A DNA stretch of 64,000 bases from NCBI RefSeq assembly GCF_009905375.1, contig NC_133657.1, positions 61,740,863 through 61,804,862 of the forward strand. The letters run 5' to 3'. The stretch comes from Apium graveolens (taxonomy: Eukaryota > Streptophyta > Magnoliopsida > Apiales > Apiaceae). Under the pieces are notes generated by a model. That model saw nothing but the letters and a program-made list of their open reading frames with translations, was not told where the DNA came from and did no database searches. Made by a program: the position numbers and the translations under genes. Below are positions 10,894 through 22,332 of this stretch, piece after piece (the first letter of the stretch is position 1; each line of letters begins with the position of its first letter).

Positions 10894-12589
10894 AAACTAA
10901 ACATGATTTACCTTTGGCTTAGCAGTCTGTTTAACAACAATTGGCTCAATTTGTTTAGTTCCTTTTTCACTTTTATCATCTCCATAACCTAAGCCCTCTT
11001 TCCAGTTTCCACTACTTAATAGATTCTGAGTTATTCTGCCAGAGTTAGTCCAAGTTCTGATAATCTCTCTTTCCTTTTCTAAGTCAGCTTTTAGAGATTC
11101 ATTCAATTTTAACACTTCATCTCTAACATATAAAGCATCATCTTTTTCTTTCTTAGTTTGATGAAGTAAGACTAACTCCTTTTTTAAATAATCATTTCTC
11201 TTTTTATAAGCAAGATTTTCAGATGTTAATTTTTCACATGTTAAAGTATGATCTCTATAACTAATAAACATGGTTTTAAGATATAATCTCAACTCAGTAA
11301 TATTATCAGTATGAAAGGCATAAGTTGTTTGAGGTACCTTTAATTCAACAGTTTCAGGGCTGCCATCAGCATTCGCCATCAAGGCATAGTTCACCTCATG
11401 TTCAGAATCTGAAGTGTTTGTCCAGCTTTTCTTCTTTATGACAAGTGCCTTGCCTTTGTCACTTTTTCCTTTCTTGCAGTCAGGAGATATGTGGACTCTT
11501 TCACCACAATTGTAGCATTTGACATTTGAGTTGTCTTCTCTGTCAGACTTTCCTTTACCTTCAGACTTTCTGAACCCTTTCTTATCAGAACTTCCACTTT
11601 TCCTGGAAAACTTCTTGCCTTTTCTGAATTTCCTATAGGCTATTTTTGTGATACCCTTTACCATAAGAGAAAATAATTTCATCATCTCTTCATCAGCATC
11701 TATTTCAGGTAAATTTTCAGTTTCTGAATCATCATCATCAGAATATGATGACTCTGAATTAGACTTTATGATGAGAGCCTTTCCTTTGCCCCTTTTTGAG
11801 GCAGCCATTTTAGGAGATTCTTCTTCAGCCTTAAGAGCAACTAGCCTTTACTTTCTTCCATGCCTCTTGCTCCTTTGATCCATCTCAAGTTCATTAGTCT
11901 TAAGCATACCATAAATTTCATCAAGAGTAGTTTCAGTAAGGTCATAGTTGTCTCTTATGACAGTAGACTTCAAATCCTAATTTTCAGGAAGGGCTAAAAG
12001 GAATTTTAGATTTGAATCTTCAAGATCATATTCCTTGTCCACCAGTGACAGATCATTCAAGAGTTTGATAAACCTGTCATATAAGTCAGTTAATGACTCA
12101 TCAGCTTTTGAGTCAAAGTGCTCATACTCTTGAGTGAATATAGTCCTCATGTTCATCTTGATTGTATTAGTTCCCTGGCATCTTATCTCCAGAGCTTCTC
12201 ATATCTCCTTTGCAGTCTTGCAATGTATTACCCTGTTTGACATGACATTATCAATGGTATTATGCAGCAAATGCCTTACCTTTGCATCCTTGGAAATAAA
12301 TGAGATGTCTTCATCTGTGTAATCACTTTTTTTCTTTGGTATGGTCTTTGCTGGTTGATCAGCAACTACAACAGAGAGCTTGGTAGGCTTATGTGGTCCT
12401 TCATTAATTCTGTCAAAGATATTCTGGATCAGTAGCTTCCAGAAACATAGCCATCTTCACTTTTCATATGGGATACTCAGAAGGTCTCGGTATGGGAACT
12501 CTAATAGTCTCATATCGACTGTGGGTTTGAGTCTTTTGAGTTTCTTCAGTTTTGGTGGGCTTGGTTGGAGTTTGTGCTTCTTCAGACAT
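10894..12589 (-). pseudogene. gag: Copia gag of A2, decayed
   Basis: Capsid/nucleocapsid protein that packages element RNA. ATG at 12589 (MSEEAQTPTKPTK) lies 40 bases beyond the PBS. The UBN2-type gag core is recognisable in fragments: MAMFLEATDPEYL near 12450, then KTAKEI-EALEIRCQGT, YDRFIKLLNDL and LDEIYGMLKTNELEM down to about 11880. A zinc knuckle CYNCGERVHISPDC (CX2CX4HX4C) lies near 11520-11480, followed by a long Lys/Glu-rich, probably coiled-coil part (11300-10900). Frameshifts and stops occur near 12465, 12430, 12200, 11980 and 11850. The gag frame ends at a stop at 10894-10896, just ahead of the fused pol. Confidence 0.88.
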
Positions 12590-12628
12590 GATTGTTTCGA
12601 TCTTTACTGTATGTGTGTTAACAGATAA

Positions 12629-12640
12629 GCTTTGATACCA
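12629..12640 (-). promoter_or_regulatory. PBS of A2 (tRNA-iMet)
   Basis: Minus strand TGGTATCAAAGC, two bases from the 5' LTR. It differs at one position from the usual plant initiator-Met primer site TGGTATCAGAGC. Confidence 0.9.
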
Positions 12641-12642
12641 AT

Positions 12643-13190
12643 TGTTAGGTCACACAACACTGTAGAAGGGGGTTGAATACATTGTTAATACAATCAAATC
12701 GATTTTGAACACAAGTAACAGTAAACAGATATATTCAATATGATAAACTCTATTACAATGGAACTGTTCTCTCTCAGTGATGAACAAATATCACTAAGAG
12801 CTGCTAGGTTACAATATATAATCTTCTCGATAATGATAACATATATAGTGTAAACCCTAAATTTGTGTTTATATAGTACACAGTTACAAGATAACTTCTA
12901 ATTGAAATGGAATATAATTCTGTCTCCTAAAATATATCAATCAGATATTTTCTACAAGTCTTCCAGTCTTCTAACTCTTTCCACGCATATCTTCTTTTGT
13001 TTCAGTCTCGATCTTCTACTGTAAATCAGCTTCCTTCCTTATATGAAAGTCTTCCCGCACTTAAGTTCTGATATTAAGTTTTGACTTCCAGTAAGTCCTG
13101 ATTTCAGTAAGTCCTGATATGTCATGTTTGTTAAGATCTGAAAACTAAACATGAATAATATTAGACATGACATCTCAAATATATCTAACA
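12643..13190 (-). repeat. 5' LTR of A2
   Basis: 548 bp, same termini as the 3' LTR. It lacks the extra short AAGTTCTGAT duplication present in the 3' LTR. Confidence 0.95.
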
Positions 13191-13195
13191 AGGGA

Positions 13196-14059
13196 AGACC
13201 CAAGTGCATTGCTGGTATTAAGTTATATGCATTAGAAAAGCAAATAAATTTTTCTTGGTGACTTTTCACATTCTTTGATTACTGGAGAAATACTCTGATA
13301 ATAGCATAAATTCTGATAGCAGTTGTGACTCACTTACACTGAGAAGCCACTGTAAAAAGAATGTCAAATGATGCATAAAATGAGCACAAACAGTTGAGGT
13401 GGACTCTTGCATAAATTTATTCTATAGTAACTTCAAAATTAGAGACAGATTTTAAGCACTTTTCTTAGTTATGCCTTATTTCTAAGATATGCTGAAGTTT
13501 ATCAGACTTTAATCATTTTCTAATCATTTGCAAATGCACACACTCTCACTCCATATGAATGATGAAAATTATTGTGGTGATTAAGTTGTTTTTGACAAAC
13601 AGTTAAGTATTATTTGCATAAATTCTGAGGACAAGTTCTGATGAAAGTTCTGATAATTAAACTCTGATGAAACCAGTCAGTATTTGTGTGAAGAATCACA
13701 GATACAGACATTCACTTTTTGAGTATAGAAGCCATTTTCTGATGACCATTAAATTCTGATAATAGTCAAGTTCTGATGTAAATCCTGATGGAAACTTTGA
13801 TGCTTACGTGGCATTATTTATTTACTTGACTTATTTATGGTATTTAATGTAACGATCATATTTAGAAAATAATTAAGTGAGAGAAAAATAGTGATAATTA
13901 TTTGGTTTATGGGTTGCGTGTTTGTTTTGAAAAACAGCATGTGAGCAATAATTACTGCACATTTCCCGTGCCCACTAACCACTGTTTTAACTATTTACTG
14001 CGTGACAGGTTTCTAATGTCGGTTCTGCTTGAGAATATAATCGTTGTAATTAGTGGGTG
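13196..14059 (+). other. Noncoding pol-ORF3 spacer of A1, second part
   Basis: No gene. Rich in the decamer AAGTTCTGAT and close variants (for example about 13633-13665 and 13740-13795). Aligns with the A2 spacer. Confidence 0.75.
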
Positions 14060-14067
14060 TATAAATA
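14060..14067 (+). promoter_or_regulatory. Candidate internal promoter of ORF3 (A1)
   Basis: TATAAATA, then a leader with repeated CTCTCT/CACTCTCT (14115-14145) and two AG sites after pyrimidine runs (TTTTCTTACAG near 14169 and TTATTTCTTTACAG at 14225) that could serve as splice acceptors, before ATG at 14227. This looks like a plant core promoter and 5' UTR. Expression is inferred, not shown. Confidence 0.55.
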
Positions 14068-14226
14068 AGAGAGTTAAAAGATTTTACAATCTTTTACCTA
14101 CTTTTCTTATTGTCTAAACTCTCTCATTCTCTCTCACTCTCTAACATTCTCTGAAGCTATTTTCTTACAGGCATTTTATCAAAGACCTTGTGTACACACC
14201 ATTTTCTCACTTATTTCTTTACAGTA

Positions 14227-17200
14227 ATGGCACCAAAGGACATCATTTTTAATGGATCCAAGTTTGTTCCTAATAACTACATGGTTATTCTTTCTAAGGA
14301 CGAGGCTCCTTCAGAACTTCATTTCGTCCAAGACTTTCTTGCTCGAAGTGAAATAGGCTATGCACTAATCCAACCCCAGGCTCTTTCAAGAACACGGATA
14401 CTGGAATTTTGGAGGTCAGGTGTTTATGATGATGGAGGACAAGCTGGGTCCCCAAGTATTATCTTTACAACAGGGGATGATGAACATATGGTGACAGTGT
14501 CTACTGTTCGCCAAGCTCTACATCTGCTAGAAGATTGTATTTTCAATTCAACAGTTGAGGCGCCAGCTCTTCAACAAATGATGGCAAATATAGACTATGA
14601 AAAGCCTTTGGCAAAGCTGGGACAATTGAAGAGACCCCACATCAGGATGGATTGGAGTTTCTTCTTTGACTGCATCACTAGAGCTTTTGCCAACAAATGC
14701 TCCAATTTTGATGCAATTCCAATCCTTAGTCAACAAATTGGGTACGCTCTAATTCATCAAACTCATTTTGATTATGCCAGTGTTGTGATAGGTTTCATAG
14801 GTGATAGGATGACAGAAGATAGAAACACAGTTTATTTTGCTAGATTTTATCAGCTTATATACAGTTTCTGTTGTCCTGATGCACCTCAGAATTTTAGTGA
14901 GTCAATTCCACCATTTAAACTTGCCAAAAGGGCTTTCACTGACTTATTATCTACTGATAATAAGAAGACTGTACTAAGACCCCTCCAAATTCCTCAATAA
15001 GTCAAGCAAGTCTTAGTAAACTCTGACCCAAACACCTATACTGCAATATATCCTGATGTAGCACCAATTCAACCTCCATCAGCACCTATACAACCTACCA
15101 CTTCACAACCACAACCTACCATCAGAACATATTTCAAACCAGCACAATCCTCTCACCAACAACTATCTACAACAACATCAAAACCCAAACCTTCAAAAGT
15201 AAAATCTGTTCCTAAATCTCCACTAAGGAGAAGAAGGATGATATTAAGGGATGAGTCTGATGAAGAAGAGGAGCAAGTCCAGGTTCATGAATCAGAACCT
15301 GTGACATTTGAAGCTGAAAATGTGATTTTTCAGAAGGAATTAGAAGCTGAAGGGTCTGAAATTCAGAAAAGGAAAAGATCTGCAAACTCTGATGCATATC
15401 ATGTTTCTCCACCATCCAGGAGATCAAAGAAAATGAAAGCAGGAAGGCATTTGGCACAACCTCACTCTGAGAATACTCAAGAAGCTGAGGAAGGGGATCA
15501 GGAATCTCTGATCTCATCTGAACCAATTATCATTGAAGCCCTTCCTCAAGCTAAAGACACTATTCCAGACACAGTGATCACACCTCCTGTCTCTCCTATT
15601 AAAGAAACAACAGTTGAAGATTCATGATTAAGTCCTGAAATTGACATCCACAGGCTGAACATTCCAAATGTTCTCTATCTGGAAGCTCCAACTGCAGCTC
15701 AGCCATCTACTGTTACTTCTCCAATCTTACAGGCTGAGATACCATCTACACCAATTCTGGATCTGGAAACTGAAGATCAGAATGAAGTTGTTCCATAATC
15801 TCCTTCAGTTACACACACTCTTGTGTTATCAGAAGATGAGGAGATGTTATCCAGTTCTGGAGACAGTGCTCCAGTTAATGCTCCCATTCTTGGAAAGGAG
15901 GAACTGCTTACAAAGTTTGTTGAACAAGAAGCTCTTGTTCCTTGGGAAGAAACTCACAGAGGAGTTGAGTGGACCAAGAAGTAGAATGAATCTGATTTCA
16001 TTCCAAGCTCTAAAGTTCTGACAGAGCATATTGCAAAAGCCGATGAGTTGTTGACAAACTCTTATTTCAAGCACCAACTCAAAGTCACAACTCTAAGTAC
16101 TAAAAACCTTCAAGGTCAACAGTCCATTAATCATGAAAAAGTTGACAAACTTCTGGAAAGAGCTGATAAGCTGGATATGGAGATCAAGCTAGAAAAAAAG
16201 AGGTTTATCAGACCTATTTATGAGAAAGTTGAAGCTATTGAGAAGGTTCAAGAAAATCAACAGGCCCAACTTACTGAGATCCTGAAGAATCAAGTCTCTC
16301 AACAAGCTCAATTGAATGAAATTCAATCTTCAGTAGAACTTCTTCTCTCTATCCTACTACCAGATGATGCCAAAAAGGGGGAGAAGGTAGTTAAGTCCAA
16401 ATGCTCAACTAGTCAAATACTGAAGAAGAGGGATGATAAAGGTGATGACCAGGGAAACTCTGATAAGAGTAGAGGTCAGAGTCAAGGTCAAGGAAAAGGT
16501 CAAGGAAAATCTTCACTTAAAGTAATTTCTGATCTTAGCAAATCTTCTATACAGAAGAAGTCAAGTTCTGATGTTGTGCATGCTAAAAGTCTGATGTCAA
16601 GTTCTGATATCATGATTCAGCTAGGATCTAAAGACTCTCAGAAGTTTTTACAAACTCTGAAGCTAAAGGGAAAGCAGACTACTGTCTACTACAAAGATCC
16701 TAAAATTCATACATTTGATGAAGAGATTGCTAGAAGACTATTTCTCAAGCATAATCCTGGAATGGATTTAGAGAATCTCAAGGAGGAAGAAGCTAGATTT
16801 GCAGCTGAGAAGACAAATCTTAAGTCTAAAGCTTCTGATGCAAAGAAACCTCCAAGGCCTAAGGCAAAAGGCATTGTGATCAAGGAAAGGTCAAATTTTG
16901 AGGCTTCAAAGCCCAAGACAAGATCACAAGTTGATCCCAAGGATAAAGGGAAAGGAAAGATTGATGAACCAACAAAGCCACAGGAGATGAAGATTCCTCA
17001 AATCCTGATGAAACCTGTATGCAAACTGGTTCAAGTATTTGATGATGCTGCTGCAGTAGATGAAACTGTTCAAACTCTGAAGAGAAGGAAGATAACTGAA
17101 GAATCTAAAACAACCTCTGACACAGCTCAAGTTGTTCAGAATGAAGAACAGCAAGCTACAGAAGAAACAACAAATTCTGATCAATTCATCAAGACATCAA

Positions 17201-18032
17201 CCTCTGACAGTGCTCAAGTTGATTTAAACAAATTGACAGTTACTGATAAGAGAAAACTCCTATGGAAGAATGTTAATCCATCATATCCTAATAAAAGCCA
17301 GCTGCTATCTGATTTCATGACTGTTGGATTGAAAGCCAGATAAGCAAGAGACAGAGCTAGATTAGGTTCTGAAGAAGCCAAAATCAAGACAGGAGTTGAA
17401 GTACTTACTAGAGATCCATTCTTACTGACTGAGAAACCTCTTGAAGAAGTTACATAGAAACACCTTGATAAGGTTATATCCAAGTGGTACTGGATTCTCA
17501 TGATAAAAGTAATGTCAAAGAAAAACTGATTCTGTTTCTTGAAGATGGAAGGACATACAGAATGTCAGAATCAGATGTGCTGAACAAATCTCTGAAATAA
17601 CTTCAATTCTTTCATTATCTTTTGGAGATAAAGTCTGAGATTACTAGGAGATGGTCAAATTTCATCATGAAGACCATAAGGGATAAAGCAAGAATTTCTA
17701 GATCAAGGGTTACAAAATTCATTCCAAATATTGTTGAAGATGATGGAAGTGAAATTCCAATGAAGAAGGATTCTGCTAAACTTGAATTTATTTTGAAAGA
17801 GAAATGTATGTGCTATAATGAAGACTCATCTCACCCAAGGGTAATCAGACTTGGTGATGATTTGGAAATAAACCATATCTCAGCACTTAGGACTGCAATC
17901 TACCAGATTGGAAGTCAAGATGAAGAATTGAAGCAAGTCAAAGTTACACTAGCTCAAGTCCTGAGGAATGCAGAAGAAAAGCTGATATCAAACTTTGTCA
18001 AGAATCACTTTGGATTCAGATTGACTCAGTAA
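14227..18032 (+). pseudogene. ORF3 (env-position protein) of A1, decayed
   Basis: About 1,268 codons, the better preserved copy. Starts MAPKDIIFNGSKFVPNNY. Residues 1-258 form one open, probably globular domain (SEIGYALIQPQ, EFWRSGVYDDGG, WSFFFDCITRAFANKCSNFD, VYFARFYQLIYSFCC). Residues about 260-600 are Pro/Gln/Ser-rich then acidic, with basic KRKR and RRSKKMK patches that could be nuclear signals. About 610-720 is a coiled coil (KVDKLLERADKLDMEIKLEK, SQQAQLNEIQSSVELLLSIL). About 720-1040 is Lys-rich and low-complexity. The C-terminal domain holds CYNEDSSHPRVIRL and ends GFRLTQ. Six in-frame stops (14998, 15625, 15796, 15982, 17341, 17455) and one frameshift near 17480 disable it. No membrane segment or signal peptide is evident. 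Not recognised as any enzyme. Its position matches the env-like gene of sireviruses. Confidence 0.88.
16372..16386 (+). promoter_or_regulatory. PPT-like tract inside ORF3 (A1)
   Basis: AAAAAGGGGGAGAAG codes for KKGEK about 1.8 kb before the real PPT. The tract is conserved in A2 (4473-4491) and nearly so in element C. Confidence 0.45.
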
Positions 18033-18159
18033 AATTGGTAACAACTCCAAGGACTGTAAGTTGTAGTTAGTTGTCTATTTAAACTCTCATTACATTTGTA
18101 CTTAAATGTTTTTGACATCATCAAATCTATTAACTTGTATATTTTTCATAATTTACAAG

Positions 18160-18170
18160 TTGGGGGAGAT
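18160..18170 (+). promoter_or_regulatory. Polypurine tract of A1
   Basis: TTGGGGGAGAT abuts the LTR start TGTTAGATAT at 18171. Confidence 0.92.
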
Positions 18171-18720
18171 TGTTAGATATATTTGAGATGTCATGTCTAA
18201 TCTGTTGTGTTTAGTTTCAGAACTTAATATCAGGACTTATTAGAAATTAAGAACTTATATCAGAACTTAAGGTCGTCAGGATTTATATCAGGATTTAAGT
18301 GCGGATACTTCAGATAAGGAAAGCAGCTGATTAACAGGAAATGATCATGACTAAAATAATAGAAGATATGCTTGAAGAGTTAGAAAACTAGAAGACTTGT
18401 AGAAGATAATATTTGATTGATATATTTTAGGAGACATAATTATATTCCATATCAATTAGAAGATATCTTGTAACTGTGTACTGTATAAACATAGCTTAGG
18501 GTTTACACTATATGTGTTATCATTATCGAGAACATTATTCATTGTAACCTAGCAGCTCTTAGTGATATTGTTCATCACTGAGAAAGAACAACTGTTCTAT
18601 TGTAATAGAGTTTATTATATTGAATATACTTGATTACTGTTACATACTTGTGTTGATAAATCAATTTGATTGTATAAACACTATATTTAACTCCCTTCTA
18701 TAGTGTTGTGAGACCTAACA
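18171..18720 (+). repeat. 3' LTR of A1
   Basis: 550 bp, TGTTAGATAT to GACCTAACA, the reverse complement of the A2 LTR with substitutions and indels. TATA box candidate TATAAAC at 18484-18490. Confidence 0.95.
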
Positions 18721-18854
18721 ATAGTTATTCAATCATTTAAAGGGGTGATAAGGTTTATAAGGTTAACAAAACATCTTTTAGTAATAAATCTAAAAAACTG
18801 GGTATCAATTGAGTTGATTTTTTAAATATTAGCTATACATATAATAATACAATT

Positions 18855-18930
18855 AATGATATGGTGTAGTGGTTGAAGATAACACGTTAAAACTCTTTCT
18901 TTACAAGACGCGTGTTCGATCCCAAACACT
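18855..18930 (+). repeat. tRNA-like SINE head
   Basis: TGGTGTAGTGGTTG resembles a tRNA A box, and GTGTTCGATCCC about 45 bases later resembles a B box. This is the bipartite RNA polymerase III promoter of tRNA-derived SINEs. It is not a functional tRNA (no acceptor stem). The right end of the SINE is unclear because GGGTTCGGG repeats follow. Confidence 0.5.
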
Positions 18931-18957
18931 TGCAATATAAATAATTATACAAATTTT

Positions 18958-19175
18958 CAGATTTTGGGTTCGGGTTTCGGGTTTCGGGTTCGGGTATGAA
19001 TATCCAATTCAAAAAAAATCGGGTTTCGGGTATACCCGAATCCAATCCGAAATCCGATGGATTGGGTTCGGGTATTTTTTTGGTTCGGGTCGGGTTCAGG
19101 TATGGATAAAATTTTCGAGTTTGGATATGGATTCTGCAAAACCCGACCCGATCTGACCCAATTGCCATCCTTAGC
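18958..19175 (-). repeat. GGGTTCGGG-rich hAT-like terminal segment
   Basis: Degenerate GGGTTTCGGGTTCGGG and CCCGAA repeats. The right edge, read on the minus strand, is TAAGGATGGCAATTGGGTC, typical of plant hAT-like non-autonomous ends. I found no partner terminus on the left, so it is either truncated or only hAT-like. Confidence 0.4.
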
Positions 19176-19544
19176 ACAATTTATGAATAAAACAATCTAA
19201 ATCGCAACATCCCGGCAACTTCACAACCCTGACACACCTTGCAAAATCCCAATTATTCACTAACACCATACTGTCAATAACATCAACAAAACTTTAAATT
19301 ATTACAACTGAAAATTGTACATCATTTATTCTCAAACTCATATGTGTTATTAGATATCTTGTGGTGTAGATTAGAATCGAAAATGAATACCAACGTATGA
19401 GTATATAGGTTTGTTGTATGTATCACGAGAGAAAATGAGAGTCAAATCGATGTGGGTTAAATTAATACTAGAGCGATGAGTATGTGGGTTATATAAGTAT
19501 TGTACGTATTCTAGTATTATTTTATTATTTGCTTGTATTGTGGG
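19176..19544. other. No recognised gene
   Basis: AT-rich DNA between the hAT-like end and the LINE remnant. Nothing supportable seen. Confidence 0.6.
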
Positions 19545-19559
19545 GTATAAAAAAGAGGT

Positions 19560-20408
19560 CTTGGCCACGGGATATAGGTGGGTCATCGATGATGGTAAGA
19601 AGATTATAACAACTAAGGATCATTGGCCTTCCAGAAAAAAGGACCTTAAAGCTTAGAACCATTGGCGTTATGAAGGCAGGAGTGAAACAGTTTCTTCGCT
19701 GTTTTATCCAGGTACCAAAATATGGGATGTAGACAAAATTTATGATTTGTTCAATGTCGATGATGCAAATACTATTCTGCCAACCTTTGTGCCATAATGT
19801 TCAGTTGAAGATAGAATAGTTTGGGCCATGTCTAATGATGGAATATATAATGTAAAGACTGGTTATCATTTCTGGCATAATCGTAACTTTGGTGACTCCA
19901 TTTGTACTTGCTCTGGTGGCTGGAACAAGTTATGGCGAATGAATATGCCTCATAAATGGAAAGTCTTTCTCAGGAGATTCTGCAGGAATAAATACCAGTA
20001 AGGAACTATCTCGGGCATAAAGGTATTCATGTCACTATTATGTGCCCTTTATGCAATGTGGACGTGGAACACTTACTCCATGTATTCTTTGACTGTATTT
20101 TTGTGAAGGAATGTTGGCATGCTGCAGGGTTTTCTTTAGACATGTCACAAGTATTTTTTGCTCCGGATTGGCTTTTAAATAAATTAGAAACATCGAACTA
20201 TGATGAGAGTATTAAGCTCGCAACTGTTTTATTGGGAATCTGGTTTTGGAGAAATAAGAAAGTTTGGGAAGACAGAATAGTTCCGGCAGATACAGCCATG
20301 AAGCTGAGTTTTAATATTTTTCATGAATGGAGGAAAGCCAGCAAGCAGTAGGAACCTTCTAGTACTGGAAGAAGCAATGCAGATGGTTTGAGCAATCGAA
20401 AATGGAGA
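19560..20408 (+). pseudogene. LINE ORF2 C-terminal part, zf-RVT domain
   Basis: C-terminal segment of a plant non-LTR retrotransposon polyprotein. GYRWVIDDGKKI and YPGTKIWDVDKIYDLF precede RIVWAMSNDGIYNVKTGYHFW, then the zinc-binding RT domain MPHKWKVFLRRFCRN and, after a one-base frame break near 20000, MCPLCNVDVEHLLHVFFDC (Cys-His zinc site). Stops near 19656 and 19796. The frame runs to KWRPP at 20408 and is continued by the RNase H domain at 42053 once element D is removed. RT itself is absent, so this was a 5'-truncated copy. Confidence 0.85.
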
Positions 20409-20413
20409 CCCCC
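20409..20413. repeat. TSD CCCCC of element D, left copy
   Basis: CCCCC precedes the LTR start TGTAATAACC and recurs at 42053-42057 after the LTR end TGTTACA. Confidence 0.9.
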
Positions 20414-20652
20414 TGTAATAACCCCAATTTTTGGAATTTTTGAAACACGGATGAATAGTAACTTTTGCTGATGATGTTGATTAAGGAAAATTATCAGACC
20501 ACGCTATATAGGAGTACTGTTATGGAAATTCTAAGATCGTATTAGTATTCCATAAAGTAAATAAGTGTATATAAAGATCGTCAGGATCCAAATTCGAACA
20601 CTTTGATTTTTCCCAAAAAACCACCAGATACCGAAAGAATTGAGTATAAGGT
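20414..20652 (+). repeat. Left LTR of D, first segment
   Basis: Matches 38022-38260. Interrupted after AAGGT by element B. Confidence 0.95.
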
Positions 20653-22320
20653 TGTTGGATTTTAAACGCAGCGGGGGCATGGCAAAATACTTTTACACAT
20701 ATAAAATCCAAATAAAAGCATATAAATCGTGGTAAAAACATAGGGATCGAATCTAACCTTTAAAATAATTCGGAGACAACGATCAGAGATCATTAGCAGT
20801 TGCTCCTCAAGTGTGAAGCACTCCACCGGTATCCACCAAGAAAACGATGTTAAGGAGGAGGAAGGAAGTGGAGAGAATTGGGTTTTCCAAACTTTTTGGG
20901 TTTTGGGGTTCTAGGGTTCGAATAAAAATAGGGTCTATAATAGTGTATTTATAGGCAAAATTTTCTGCTGAAATTTTCCCATAAATATTATTATTATTAT
21001 CCCATTTATTATTCTCATTAATAATTAAAACACCTTTTAATTATTAATCCTTTTTCTAAACACTTTAGAAATAATTCTCTCTCTTGATTTAATTTCCAAA
21101 AATTAAATCCTTAATTAATAATATTAAGAACTTTTCTTAATTAATTTATAATCAATTAAATCTCATTTAATCAATTATTAAATTTTCCAATTAATTATTT
21201 ATTTCACAAATAAATAATTATTAGCCATTATTAATTAATTCCTCCACCATAAAATTATTCTCTTTTTATGGTGTGACCCTGTAGGTTCAATATTAAGCCG
21301 GTAGTAGAAATAAATAATAATAATACAATTTTATCATTATTTATATAAATTCTCTAATTTATTAAATATGATTAATTAATTAATCACATTTATTCTACAT
21401 CGTGAGGGATACTTCTCAGCATATCGCGACTATCCGGATAATATGAATTCACTGCTTAGAATACCAAGAACCTATTCAGTGAATAGTTACCGTACAATAA
21501 ACTCCTTCTACCCTACAATGTCCCGATTAAATACAAGGCATGGATCTCGTGTCAAGCCTATCTAATTCAATCACTTGCTTACCATTTACTATGCGTAGTT
21601 CTATGCAAATTAGAAGCTCCTTTCTAATTTCATTCACTCTGGCCAGAGATTCCTGAACTAGCATAAGTGGATCAGCCTTGAACATTCGCTTCCTTCACTG
21701 GAAGGGGTAGATCCTTTATTGATCATACACTATCTTCGTGTACAAATTCCTATATCCAGTAGAGCCCTAATAATTGTCCCTGGAGACTAAGAACTAAACC
21801 AAAGCATAGTTCAGTGTACACAAGATGACTATGATGACCTCAAGTCTAAGGATACTTGTACAACTATCACTATGTGAACAACTGCTGACACGTGAGTGAA
21901 CTCCATCAGTTGTTCAGCTGGGCGAGTCATGTTCAGTGAACTTATTCTATAATAAGCACCTACATACTAGCTATAGTGTCACCACACAAATGTCTATGAG
22001 AACAGACATCCTTCATAATGAAGCAAGCATAGTATGTACCGATCTTTGCGGATTATTAATTACCAGTTAGTAATCCTACGACCAGGAACTATTTAAGTTT
22101 AGAGCTATCATCTTTTAGGTCTCACTATTATGATCTCATCATAATCCATAAAAAGCTTTACTCTAAACTATGGTATATCTTATTTAAACACTTAAATAGA
22201 TAGAGCCCGTAATAAAAACAAAACAAGTCTTTTATTAATATCAATGAAATCAAAACAGATTACATAAAAAGTTATTCCTAAATCCTAATACATGATTGGA
22301 CTTAGGACATATTCCTTTCA
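20653..22320 (-). repeat. 3' LTR of B
   Basis: 1,668 bp, TGTTGGATTT to TTCCTTTCA. Nearly identical to 26984-28643 except a few substitutions and a short indel near 20911. It has a long AT-rich middle part of TAATTAAT type. Confidence 0.95.
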
Positions 22321-22332
22321 ATCTCCCACTTG
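22321..22332 (-). promoter_or_regulatory. Polypurine tract of B
   Basis: Minus strand CAAGTGGGAGAT, directly before the 3' LTR. Confidence 0.85.

Larger units (their letters stand above)
2330..13190 (-). mobile_element. Complete-ended sirevirus-like copia element A2
   Basis: Minus-strand element of the same family as A1, inserted head to head into it. In its own direction it has 5' LTR 12643-13190, PBS 12629-12640, gag from 12589, a fused and internally deleted pol, a 1.5-kb spacer, ORF3 (6683-3032), PPT 2894-2904 and 3' LTR 2330-2893. The two LTRs differ by roughly two dozen substitutions by eye plus a short tandem duplication, so the insertion is not very recent. Protease and the integrase core are missing, so it could not have moved with its own enzymes in this form. 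Confidence 0.95.
13191..18720 (+). mobile_element. Sirevirus-like copia element A1, right part
   Basis: Begins with the second AGGGA and continues the spacer cut at 2324. It holds the rest of the spacer, ORF3 with its putative promoter, the PPT (18160-18170) and the 3' LTR (18171-18720). The flank after the LTR starts ATAGT; its partner is outside the window. Confidence 0.95.

Noticed and set aside
18870..18925. A tRNA gene
   Set aside because: Only A-box and B-box-like strings are present; no cloverleaf or acceptor pairing.
18958..19100. Telomere-like repeat tract
   Set aside because: Units are GGGTTTCGGG and GGGTTCGGG, not TTTAGGG, and are degenerate inside a transposon-like end.
18887..19177. 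Minus-strand ORFs rich in Pro, Asn and Arg over GGGTTCGGG repeats
   Set aside because: Frames follow the nucleotide repeat and have no domain; a by-product of CCCGAA-type repeats.
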